A stretch of 64,000 nt of DNA from Geomonas paludis. GTDB taxonomy: Bacteria > Desulfobacterota > Desulfuromonadia > Geobacterales > Geobacteraceae. The notes under the pieces were generated by a model. The model did no database searches and had not been told where the DNA came from. It saw only the letters and a program-made list of their open reading frames with translations. This document shows, in pieces, positions 34,050 to 41,653 of the stretch. Both the position numbers and the translations under genes were made by a program. Within the stretch, counting starts at the first letter, position 1, and each line of letters begins with the position of its first letter. The stretch is from assembly GCF_014193585.1 (NCBI RefSeq), contig NZ_BLXY01000001.1:987033-1051032 (forward strand), given 5' to 3'.

Positions 34050-35360
34050 TTACTTCGCGCCGAACAGGAAGTAGGAGAGGGAGAGCAGCGCCAGCACCCA
34101 CATGCCGCCTTTCATTTCCTTGATGCGGCCGGTGGCGCCCTTCATGAGCGGATAGGCGATGAAGCCGGCGGTCATCCCGACGCCGATGTTGTAGGTGAAG
34201 ATCATCAGCACCACGGTGAGGAACGCGGGCACCAGTTCGGTGAAGTCGTCGAAGTCGATCTTCGCCAGCGGGCTGATCATGTAGGAGCCGATCACGATCA
34301 GTGCGATGCCGTAGGCATGGGCCGGCACGATGGTGAACAGCGGCGCGAAGAAGAGCGCCAGCAGGAAGAACAGGGCGGTGACCAGGGCGGTGAAGCCGGT
34401 GCGGCCCCCTTCCTCGATGCCTGCGGCGGACTCGATGTAGGCGCCGGTGGTGGTGGTGCCCAAAAGCGGTGCGGCCACGGTGGCGAGAGCGTCGGCCAGC
34501 ATCGGCTTCTCGATCTCGGGGAGGTTGCCGTTGTCATCCAAGAGGTCGGCGCGCATGGAGAGACCGAGCAGGGTCCCCACGGTGTCCAGGAAGGCCATGA
34601 TGAAGATGGTCAGGATGATCGGGAAGAAACCGGGGTTCAAGGCACCGGCGAAGTCGAGCTTGAACAGGATCGGGGTGATGTCCGGCGGCATGCTCACGAA
34701 GGACTGCGGCAGCGGGGTCACCTTGAGGATGATCGACGCGATGGTGGTGACCACGATGCCGATCATCATGGAGCCCAGCACCTTGCGGGAGATGAGCACC
34801 ACGGTGAAGAGCAGGCCGAAAACGGCCAGCAGCACGGAAGGCTGGGACAGATCGCCCAGCTTCACCGGCGCGCCGGGGACGCCCAGCACGACGATGCCGG
34901 TCTCGTTGAGGCCGATGAAGGTGAGGAACAGGCCGATGCCGGTGGCGAAGGCGCATTTGAGCGACAGCGGGATGGACTCGGCGAGCCAGCTGCGGACCTT
35001 GAACAGGGTGAGCAGGGTGAAGATGACCCCGGCGAAGAAGACGGCTGCCAGCGCGGTCTGCCAGGAGTAACCCATCACCTTTACCACGACGAACGCAATG
35101 AAGGCGTTCTCGCTCATGTAGGGGGCGATGGCGAAGGGGCGGTTGGCGAAGAAGGCCATCAGCACGGTGCCGAACACGGCGGCGATGATGGTGGCGGTGG
35201 TGGAGGGGCCGCGCGGGATGCCGGCATTCTCAAGGATCGCCGGGTTGACGATGATGATGTACGCCATGGTGAGGAAGGTGGTGAGCCCGGCGATGATCTC
35301 GCGCTTCATGCTGGTGCCGTAGCGTTGGAACTGGAAGTACGTGGCTATACGGGAGGTCAT
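34050..35360 (-). CDS. NCS2-family adenine/guanine/hypoxanthine permease (AzgA-like)
   Basis: This 436-residue polytopic protein has the AzgA branch signatures: opening RYGTSMKREIIAGLTTFLTMAYIIIVNPAIL, then MAFFANRPFAIAPYMSENAF, GYSWQTALAAVFFAGVIF, the substrate-site region LKCAFATGIGLFLTFIGLNE, and TTTTGAYIESAAGIEEGGRTG. The family imports purine bases by proton symport. It follows the hypoxanthine phosphoribosyltransferase gene by one base, so the two form a purine salvage operon: uptake, then conversion to nucleotide. A clear terminator closes the operon. Confidence 0.94.
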   Translation of the reverse strand: MTSRIATYFQFQRYGTSMKREIIAGLTTFLTMAYIIIVNPAILENAGIPRGPSTTATIIAAVFGTVLMAFFANRPFAIAPYMSENAFIAFVVVKVMGYSWQTALAAVFFAGVIFTLLTLFKVRSWLAESIPLSLKCAFATGIGLFLTFIGLNETGIVVLGVPGAPVKLGDLSQPSVLLAVFGLLFTVVLISRKVLGSMMIGIVVTTIASIILKVTPLPQSFVSMPPDITPILFKLDFAGALNPGFFPIILTIFIMAFLDTVGTLLGLSMRADLLDDNGNLPEIEKPMLADALATVAAPLLGTTTTGAYIESAAGIEEGGRTGFTALVTALFFLLALFFAPLFTIVPAHAYGIALIVIGSYMISPLAKIDFDDFTELVPAFLTVVLMIFTYNIGVGMTAGFIAYPLMKGATGRIKEMKGGMWVLALLSLSYFLFGAK

Positions 35361-35361
35361 G

Positions 35362-35913
35362 CTAGTTTTGCTCCTTCATTGCGTAGAGTGCGGGCAGATT
35401 GCGCCAGTATCCTGCTATGTCCATGCCGCAGCCGAACAGGAAGCGGTCTTCGACCTCGAGCCCGACGAAGTCGGCCTTGGCACCGGGCGCCTTACGGTCA
35501 TGGATCTTGTCCACCAGGACGGCGGTGTAGACCTCGGCGGCCCCCTCCTCCCGGCAGAACTTGGTGATTTCGGCCAAGGTCACCCCTTCATCGAGGATGT
35601 CGTCGATCAACAGCACCGTGCGCCCCTTCAGGGAGCGTTCCGGCTTCACCTTCCAAAGCAGGTTGCCGCCGAACATCTCCGCGCCGTAACGCGTCGCGTG
35701 GAGGTAATCCAGTTCGAGGGCAAAGGGGAGCTTGTCCACCAGTTTGCCGGTCACGAACAGCCCGCCGTTCATGATGCAGAACGCGATCGGGTCGGTCCCC
35801 GCCAGGCGCTCAGCGATTTCCCGCGCCATGCGTGACAGCGCCTCCTCGACTTCCTGCTCCGACCTCAGACAATCCGCCTTCTGGCGAATGTCCTCCATGT
35901 CTTTGAGTACCAT
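35362..35913 (-). CDS. hpt: Hypoxanthine-guanine phosphoribosyltransferase
   Basis: This 183-residue type I phosphoribosyltransferase has the PRPP loop as VLLIDDILDEGVTL, an early CIMNGGLFVTGKL loop and a late purine-contact stretch with ADFVGLEVEDRFLFGCGMD. It converts hypoxanthine or guanine plus PRPP to IMP or GMP. The protein starts MVLKDMEDI with a GGAGCGG site. It is the first gene of the operon with the purine permease. No purine riboswitch is visible upstream: the 130 bp between it and the next operon are mostly occupied by that operon's terminator. Confidence 0.92.
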   Translation of the reverse strand: MVLKDMEDIRQKADCLRSEQEVEEALSRMAREIAERLAGTDPIAFCIMNGGLFVTGKLVDKLPFALELDYLHATRYGAEMFGGNLLWKVKPERSLKGRTVLLIDDILDEGVTLAEITKFCREEGAAEVYTAVLVDKIHDRKAPGAKADFVGLEVEDRFLFGCGMDIAGYWRNLPALYAMKEQN

Positions 35914-35970
35914 TTCCGCTCCTTCGGAACTTTTGTTTAAAGCCGCCGAACCATAGCAGATTTATGCTGT

Positions 35971-35999
35971 AAAAACAACTAATTGAACTTTCATTAGTT
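35971..35999 (-). terminator. Intrinsic terminator of the carrier-protein biosynthetic operon
   Basis: Minus strand: AACTAAT, a 9-base loop, ATTAGTT, then GTTTTT (to 35971). It lies about 55 bp after the adenylation enzyme stop, marking the end of the six-gene operon. Confidence 0.85.
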
Positions 36000-36051
36000 G
36001 GGGTTTCCCGTATACGGGTGCGGGGGGGATGTGGACCGGCTTGCGGAGGGG

Positions 36052-37623
36052 TCAAGGGGAGAATTCGCGCTCCAGGGCCTTGCGGTCGATCTTGCTGTTG
36101 GAGGTGACCGGGAGGGTCGGGCAGCAGATGATTCGTTCGGGAATCATGTACTTGGGAAGGTGCGCGCCGCACAGACCGATCAGGTCCGCAGTCTCCAGCA
36201 CGGCGCCTTCGACGTGGGAGACGTAGGCTACGATGCGGCTGCCGGTGAGGTCGTCCGGGATGGCGATCACCGCCGCCTGCCTGATCTCGGGATGGCTGTT
36301 CAGGACCACCTCGATCTCGTCCAGTTCGATGCGGAAGCCCTTGCTCTTTACCATGTGGTCCTTGCGCCCGGAGAAGACGAAATTGCCGTCGGCGTCCAGC
36401 CGCACCATGTCGCCGGTGCGGTAGACCCTGGCGTGGCTGGCGGGGTTGCGGGGGTCGGGGGTGAAGTGGGCGGCGGTGCGGACGGGATCGTTCCAGTACC
36501 CAAGCGCCACCGTCGCGCTCAGAACGTGCAATTCCCCCTCGCTCCCGGGCTCGGTGACCACCTCTCCGTCCTCGTCCATGGCGAAGACTTCGAAATTAGG
36601 GAAAGGGGTGCCGATCGGTATCTTCCAGGCTTCCTGCGGCAGTTGCTCAGGCAGCCGGAAAAAGAGCGATGAGTTGGCCTCGGTCTGGCCGTAGATGTTG
36701 TAGAAGGCGGCGGCAGGCATGAAGCGCTTGAGGACCTTCAGGTACTTGACCGGCATGAGGTCACCGGAGAAGTGAACCAGGCGCAGCCGCGGCAGCGTGA
36801 GCCGCTCCAGGGCGCCCTGGTCGGCCAGCTTGGTCAGCACCGACGCCACCGAGTTCCATACCGTGATCTCCTCGCGCTCCAGGAACTCGGCCAGGCGCAC
36901 CGGGAAGGCCGACAGCGACTCGGGCACCAGCACGACGGTGGCCCCGCCCTTGATGGCGCAAAAGATGTCGAAGATGGAAAGGTCGAAGTGCAGCGGCGCA
37001 TGGTTCGCCAGGCGGTCTCCGGCGCCTATGGCGAAGAAGTCGGTGGCCATGTCGACGAAGGTGAGGGCGTTGAGATGGGAGATCACCACGCCCTTCGGTG
37101 AACCGGTGGAGCCTGAGGTGTGCAGGATGTAGGCGGGCGAGGCACCGCAGACCTGGGGAGAGAGGGGCGGGCAGCACTCTTGCTCCAGGTTTTCCCAGGG
37201 GATCAGCTTCACCTTGGAAATCGCCCCGCCCGGCGCCGTCACCACCGCCTGCTCCAGCTTCAGTCCTTCGCCCCCCTCCGGGATGATCCGCTCCAGCTGT
37301 TCGACCGACGCGATGGCGAGCCGTATGCCGCAATGGTTGATGATGGAGCAGAGCCGCGGCGCGGGAGAGGCGGGGTCGAGCGGCACGTAGACCGCACCGG
37401 CCTTGAGAATGGCGAAGACTGCCACGACGCACTCGATCGACTTGTTCAGCAGGATGCCGACCCGGTCGCCCCGTCTGACGCCGTGGCTGATCAGAAGGGC
37501 CGCCAGCCCGTTGCTCGTTTGCTCCAGTTCCTGGTAGGAGAGCGCCCGCTCCTTGAACAGCACGGCCTGCCGTTCCGGGAACCTTGCCGCACTTTGGGTC
37601 AAAAGCTGCTGCAGCAGGTACAT
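36052..37623 (-). CDS. Stand-alone adenylation enzyme (amino acyl/acyl-carrier protein ligase, PltF-like)
   Basis: This 523-residue ANL-superfamily enzyme has the NRPS core motifs: A3 LHTSGSTGSPKG (168-178), A4 HFDLSIFDIF, A5 NIYGQTEAN (309-317), A7 YRTGDMVRLD, A8 KGFRIELDEIE and A10 with the catalytic Lys in SNSKIDRKAL. The Asp in HFDLS (214) corresponds to the Asp235 that binds the alpha-amino group in GrsA, so an amino acid substrate is likely. The stretch LVHFSGDLMPVKYLK is typical of free-standing ligases such as the prolyl-carrier ligase PltF. It should activate a substrate as AMP-ester and load the carrier protein encoded at 41169-41426. It is last in the operon. Confidence 0.9.
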   Translation of the reverse strand: MYLLQQLLTQSAARFPERQAVLFKERALSYQELEQTSNGLAALLISHGVRRGDRVGILLNKSIECVVAVFAILKAGAVYVPLDPASPAPRLCSIINHCGIRLAIASVEQLERIIPEGGEGLKLEQAVVTAPGGAISKVKLIPWENLEQECCPPLSPQVCGASPAYILHTSGSTGSPKGVVISHLNALTFVDMATDFFAIGAGDRLANHAPLHFDLSIFDIFCAIKGGATVVLVPESLSAFPVRLAEFLEREEITVWNSVASVLTKLADQGALERLTLPRLRLVHFSGDLMPVKYLKVLKRFMPAAAFYNIYGQTEANSSLFFRLPEQLPQEAWKIPIGTPFPNFEVFAMDEDGEVVTEPGSEGELHVLSATVALGYWNDPVRTAAHFTPDPRNPASHARVYRTGDMVRLDADGNFVFSGRKDHMVKSKGFRIELDEIEVVLNSHPEIRQAAVIAIPDDLTGSRIVAYVSHVEGAVLETADLIGLCGAHLPKYMIPERIICCPTLPVTSNSKIDRKALEREFSP

Positions 37624-37641
37624 GGCGTCCCCCCCCTGTTC

Positions 37642-38790
37642 CTAAAGTCCCAGAAAAGTTGCGATTATGTTGCGTTGGATCTCGGAGGTGCCGGAGTAGA
37701 TCTTCCCGGCAATGGCGTCGCGCAGGTTGCGCTCGAAGTCGAATTCGGTGCAGTAGCCGTAGGCACCGTGGATCTGCAGGGCGTCAGTGGCGTTTTGCAC
37801 GTAGCTCTCGCTGATGAAGAGCTTGGCCATGGCCGATTCCAGCGGCGCGCGGCGGCCGGCGCTCTTTAATCCGGCGACCCGGTGCAGCATGAGGCGGGAG
37901 AGCTCTATGCGCAGCTTCATGTCGGCGATCTTGTGCGACACCGACTGGCACTTGCCGATGGCCTGGCCGAACTGGCGCCGCTGCCGGGCGTACTCCACGC
38001 ACTCCTCGAGGATCTTGTCCATGGCCCCCAGGTGCGCGGCGAACAGGCAGCTTCGCTCCCATTCCATCTCGGAGTTGAAGATGGCCGCGCCGGCGCCCTG
38101 CGCGCCCAGCCGGTTTTCCTCGGGGACCTCGCAATCCTCCAGGAAGACCTCACCCAAAGGACAGGTCCTCAGTCCCATGGTGTCGAGCGGGCGGCCCACC
38201 GTGAACCCAGGGGTTCCTTTGTCGACGATGAAGGCGGAGACGCCGGCAAATCCCTTGCTGGGATCGGTGACGGCGAAGACCAGCAGGAGGTCGGCTATCG
38301 GCGCGTTGGTGATGAAGGTCTTGGAGCCGTTCAACAGGTAGCGGTCGCCGCGCTTTTCGGCCCGGCAGCGCATGCTGAAGGCGTCCGACCCCGCCTCCGG
38401 CTCGGTCATGGCGTGCCCCCCTTTGGCTTCCCCGGAGATGAGGCGGGGGAGGTAGCGCTTTCTTTGTTCCGGCGTGCCGAAGCGGTTGATGGGGGATTCG
38501 CAGGTCCAGATGTGGGAGTTGAGCGAGAAGATGAGGCCGCTGTCGCGGCAGGCGTAGCCGAGCCCCTCCATGGTGGCGACGGCGGTCATGGTGTCCAGGC
38601 CCAGCCCTCCGTACTCCTCGGGCATGGTGATGCCGGGGATGCCGAACTCGGCGCACTTGCGCCAACCCTCTTCGGAGAACTCCCCGTGCTTCTCCCGCTC
38701 CTTGACCCCCTGGTTCAGGTCGCGCCGGGCGAAGTCGATCGCCATCTGTTTGAAGTTTTCCTGCTCGGTGCTGAAGGTGCTCGCGTCCAT
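37642..38790 (-). CDS. Acyl-CoA dehydrogenase-fold flavoprotein (carrier-bound substrate type, PltE-like)
   Basis: This 382-residue protein has the ACAD fold: HAMTEPEAGSDAFSM FAD/substrate loop, KTFITNAPIAD, RRQFGQAIG and the FAD-binding ALQIHGAYGY. The MCAD-type base in YEGTSEIQ is Ser here (KIYSGTSEIQ). The likely base is Glu245 in EMEWERSCLF, the position used by isovaleryl-CoA dehydrogenase and by prolyl-carrier dehydrogenases such as PltE. The blocks NAPIADLLL, TCPLGEVFLEDCEVPEENR and WERSCLFAAHLG resemble PltE as I recall it. It probably oxidises a substrate bound to the operon's carrier protein. It sits between the Cys-cluster gene and the adenylation gene. Confidence 0.9.
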   Translation of the reverse strand: MDASTFSTEQENFKQMAIDFARRDLNQGVKEREKHGEFSEEGWRKCAEFGIPGITMPEEYGGLGLDTMTAVATMEGLGYACRDSGLIFSLNSHIWTCESPINRFGTPEQRKRYLPRLISGEAKGGHAMTEPEAGSDAFSMRCRAEKRGDRYLLNGSKTFITNAPIADLLLVFAVTDPSKGFAGVSAFIVDKGTPGFTVGRPLDTMGLRTCPLGEVFLEDCEVPEENRLGAQGAGAAIFNSEMEWERSCLFAAHLGAMDKILEECVEYARQRRQFGQAIGKCQSVSHKIADMKLRIELSRLMLHRVAGLKSAGRRAPLESAMAKLFISESYVQNATDALQIHGAYGYCTEFDFERNLRDAIAGKIYSGTSEIQRNIIATFLGL

Positions 38791-38810
38791 GTCGGCCTCT
38801 CCGGCTCACT

Positions 38811-39467
38811 CTATAGGGTGAAGAAGAGAGAGGCGACCCCGTAGTGGGCAGGCCGCCCCGCTTCCTGTTTAAGTACCTCGAATGTGCCGATGGAAATCTT
38901 TTGCAGTTCTTTTATCGCGGCCACGTAGCGGCTGCGGGCCTGCTCGTCCAGGGATCTTTTCAGCCCGTCGCAGGCGTAGATCAGGCACTTCAGGGGACGC
39001 TCGACATGGGGCAGCAGGCAACCGCGCGGCCCGAGGTGGACGCAGCGGTCCCCAGATGGCTTTGCCGCCGGCACCCCGGGGCGCCCTGGTTGTAAGCGGT
39101 GCCATGCCGCGCCCAGGCGCATTGTCAGGTAGCCAGCCAAGGGTACGGGGGGGCGGACTGCGTACCCGACGACCCTGCTATCGGTATGGCGACGCAGCCA
39201 ATAGTCGATGGCGGTGAAGTAATTGTCGGCAGGTTCCCGACAGCAGGCACCTTGGCATCGGTCACACCTCGCATAGGACGGCAACTCCAAGGCGGCTATG
39301 GCGAGATGGCTGGCGACCCGGTCCCGGTTCAGCCGCTCCAGCGCCTGGCGGGCCTGCGGCGATAGGTTGTGGTCCAGGTCCAGCAGGTCGTGGCTCAGGC
39401 TGGCGACGCGCTGGAACAGGCGGTACGGTCTGGAGAAATGCCAGAAGTCCTGGAGGTCCCGGTGCAT
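38811..39467 (-). CDS. YkgJ-like Cys-cluster protein
   Basis: This 218-residue soluble protein has eight conserved-looking cysteines in two groups: Cys68, 71, 75 and 76 (CDRCQGACC) and Cys142, 150, 161 and 166 (CVHLGPRGCLL then PLKCLIYAC). This resembles the CxxC...CC...C...C pattern of the YkgJ/CxxCxxCC family thought to bind zinc or an iron-sulfur cluster. The N-terminal 60 residues are helical. No enzyme activity is known for the family. It lies 19 bp after the ureohydrolase gene and 20 bp before the flavoprotein gene, so it belongs to the operon; a maturation, redox or electron-acceptor role for the flavoprotein is conceivable. Confidence 0.8.
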   Translation of the reverse strand: MHRDLQDFWHFSRPYRLFQRVASLSHDLLDLDHNLSPQARQALERLNRDRVASHLAIAALELPSYARCDRCQGACCREPADNYFTAIDYWLRRHTDSRVVGYAVRPPVPLAGYLTMRLGAAWHRLQPGRPGVPAAKPSGDRCVHLGPRGCLLPHVERPLKCLIYACDGLKRSLDEQARSRYVAAIKELQKISIGTFEVLKQEAGRPAHYGVASLFFTL

Positions 39468-39485
39468 CTCGCCCCCTCGTCGCGC

Positions 39486-40472
39486 TCAGCCCTGGTCCCG
39501 CTTGCGCTGGGCCACCCCGGACAGGGCGTAGATCATGGCCCAGGCGGCCAGGTGCGAGGAGTATCCGTGCGGGTCCTGCCCCGGGTAGACCTCGACGAAG
39601 TCCAGTCCGTCAATCCCCGAACGCCCGATGGTCTGCAGCGCCGGCAGCAGTTCGGTGGGCAAAAGCCCGTTGAAATCGGCCGGCCCTCCCGGGTTGTAGC
39701 CGGCATCGATGCAGTCGCTGCAGATGGTGACGAAGACGTGCCTGGTCTTTTCGTGGGCGATCGCAATCGCCTCCTGGGTCACCTCCACCATGCCCCGCTC
39801 GCGGATCTCTTTGGTGGTGAAGATGCGCGCCCCCATGCTGCGGGCGTACTCGTACTGCGCCGGCGAGTTTCTCGGTCCCCTGATCCCCATGTGCACGATG
39901 CTCTCCTTGCGCACCTTGGGGAGCTGCGCGATCCGGTGCAACGGGCCGCAGCGCGGGAACAGGTCGGCGCCGAACGACTTGGCGTTGTCCAGGTGGGCGT
40001 CGAAGTGGATGATGCCGATCTCACCCTGGCCCGACTCCCCGAGCGCCTTCACGATCTCGGGGGTGAAGGAATGGTCGCCACCCAACACGAAGGGAATGCT
40101 GCGGCTGCGGTACACCGCCAGCATCGCCTTATGCACGTTGGCCATGGTCTCGCCGGGGTCGTTGGGGTTGACCGGGACGTCGCCCATGTCCCCCAACTGC
40201 AGGTGGTCGAACAGGTCGATCTCGTATTCCGGGAGGAACCCGCCGTAGCGCGCCGAGGCATGTCTGATGCTGCGCGGCGCGAGCTCGCAACTGCTGAAGG
40301 AGCCCCAGGTCACCGTCCCCTCCCAGGGGACCCCCGCCACGATGACATCGCACCCCCCCGGGAGATTGCGCGGATCGAGCACCGGGACGCCGAGGAACGA
40401 GGGCGTGTCCCCGTACACCTTGGGGAGGGAGGCTTTTCTATTGGGGACCATGGGGATTTCTTTGCTGTTCAT
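39486..40472 (-). CDS. Ureohydrolase (agmatinase/arginase family) with altered metal site
   Basis: This 328-residue member of the arginase/agmatinase/guanidinase superfamily has metal-site blocks GGDHS (His134) and HFDAHLD (Asp158, His160, Asp162). The third block, normally S-x-D-x-D-x-x-D, reads TICSDCIDAGYNPG: aligned on the CIDAG segment, the first metal Asp is Cys251 and the second is Asp253. Family enzymes use two Mn (or Ni) ions to hydrolyse guanidino compounds to urea plus amine. The gene is third in the operon, between GNAT and Cys-cluster genes, so it may act on a guanidino intermediate derived from arginine or agmatine. The altered ligand leaves activity uncertain. Confidence 0.88.
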   Translation of the reverse strand: MNSKEIPMVPNRKASLPKVYGDTPSFLGVPVLDPRNLPGGCDVIVAGVPWEGTVTWGSFSSCELAPRSIRHASARYGGFLPEYEIDLFDHLQLGDMGDVPVNPNDPGETMANVHKAMLAVYRSRSIPFVLGGDHSFTPEIVKALGESGQGEIGIIHFDAHLDNAKSFGADLFPRCGPLHRIAQLPKVRKESIVHMGIRGPRNSPAQYEYARSMGARIFTTKEIRERGMVEVTQEAIAIAHEKTRHVFVTICSDCIDAGYNPGGPADFNGLLPTELLPALQTIGRSGIDGLDFVEVYPGQDPHGYSSHLAAWAMIYALSGVAQRKRDQG

Positions 40473-40493
40473 GGTGGCTCCTTTGCGGCGGCC

Positions 40494-41147
40494 TTAGCCT
40501 GCGCTCTGGCCGGTTACGTGCACCTTCCTCGTCAGCAGCAGGCGTGTCGCCCTGACCCGCTTCAGCTCACGCCAGCGCAGGGTCCGGTGCACCCAGAGCG
40601 CCGGCACGTTGTCGGCCCAGAAGAAACCGTAGGCCTTGGTTACCCCCCTCTTTTTCAGCAGGTGCAGCATGCCGTTTTGCAGCGCGGCCGCGACATTGCC
40701 CCCGCGGTGCGCCGGGTCCACGAACATGTCGAAGGTGTAGGCCTCCCCTGGGCTGCACTGGATGCCCAGCCATTGTTCATCGGGGTGGCTGCCGCAGTCA
40801 GCGCCTTGCCGCTTGTCGGCGCACCAGACGTCTCCCACCACCGTGTTCCCCTTCACCAGACCGAAGCCGCGGTAACCCTTGCCCAGATAGCTGAGCGCCT
40901 TGAGGTACCTGCTCTGGAACCGGTATTCCATGCGCCGCTCCCCGAGGAGTTCCCCGCTCAGTTCCACGACGGCTTCGTCGGCCGGGCGGGTGAAGTCGGT
41001 GACCGGACGCAGAGCGTCGAGCGGTATCTCTACCGGCACCGCCACCCGGTTCAGGTAGAAGATCTCCCCCAGCAGGCTGCGCCATCCGGAGATGAGCACC
41101 ATGTCGCGGGCTTGTACCAGTCGCATCTTGCAGTACTGAAGCATCAC
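40494..41147 (-). CDS. GNAT-fold N-acyltransferase-like protein
   Basis: This 217-residue protein has a GNAT-like C-terminal half: GFGLVKGNTVVGDVWCAD (beta strands 2-3), AYTFDMFVDPAHRGGNVAAAL (beta 4 and the acetyl-CoA pyrophosphate loop RGGNVA), then KAYGFFWADNVPALWVHRTLRW (beta 5 and the Asn/helix region). The N-terminal 90 residues are less typical. It could acylate an amine of the operon's product or take an acyl group from the carrier protein. It is second in the operon, 21 bp after the carrier protein gene. Confidence 0.8.
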   Translation of the reverse strand: MMLQYCKMRLVQARDMVLISGWRSLLGEIFYLNRVAVPVEIPLDALRPVTDFTRPADEAVVELSGELLGERRMEYRFQSRYLKALSYLGKGYRGFGLVKGNTVVGDVWCADKRQGADCGSHPDEQWLGIQCSPGEAYTFDMFVDPAHRGGNVAAALQNGMLHLLKKRGVTKAYGFFWADNVPALWVHRTLRWRELKRVRATRLLLTRKVHVTGQSAG

Positions 41148-41168
41148 CCCTCCAACGCCTGTGCTCGG

Positions 41169-41426
41169 CTACTCCTTGGCCGTCAGCTTCCAGTTTATGA
41201 ACTGGGCCACGGCCGATATGGTCTCGAAATGCTCCGGCACTATCTCGGTGTCCGCGATCTGCACTCCGAATTCCTTTTCCAGGTAGGCGATCAGTCTCTG
41301 CACCCCGAGAGAATCAACGATCCCCTTGTCTATGAGGGAGTCGGAGGGGGATAGGGTGACTTTGGGGCCGGGACCTGCCATCTCGTTTTCTATGAACGAC
41401 CTGATGGTATCGGTGTAATCCGTCAT
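41169..41426 (-). CDS. Acyl/peptidyl carrier protein
   Basis: This 85-residue four-helix carrier protein has the phosphopantetheine site in GIVDSLGVQ (Ser39 in the D-S-L motif), an acidic N-terminus and the helix-III region ETISAVAQFI. ATG 41426 lies behind a purine-rich GAGGAGGAAGAG. It is the first gene of a six-gene minus-strand operon whose last gene encodes a matching adenylation enzyme. It should be activated by a phosphopantetheinyl transferase encoded elsewhere. Size and context match discrete carriers such as PltL that hold a single amino acid for oxidation. Confidence 0.92.
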   Translation of the reverse strand: MTDYTDTIRSFIENEMAGPGPKVTLSPSDSLIDKGIVDSLGVQRLIAYLEKEFGVQIADTEIVPEHFETISAVAQFINWKLTAKE

Positions 41427-41653
41427 CTCTTCCTCCTCAATCATGGGGAGCAGAGCGCGGGCACTATCGGCGCAGCAGCGCACCTGCTTCGGCCCTGTCC
41501 CGGGTTGGCTCCGGCGCAGTGACTTGTGATTGACGTATTATAATTACAAAACTGTAATCTTTGGCACGCACCTTAGTGTACAGTTGCCCGTTTGGCTGTC
41601 AAGGGTGGTCTTTTTTGTTCCACTGGGGCGGCCAAAGATGCTACCTTGGCGCA

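Noticed and set aside
39369-41354. Long plus-strand open frame (661 codons)
   Set aside because: It lies antisense to three genes with clear families and starts (Cys-cluster, ureohydrolase, GNAT). Its translation is His/Val/Gly/Arg-rich, as expected of a mirror frame in GC-rich DNA.
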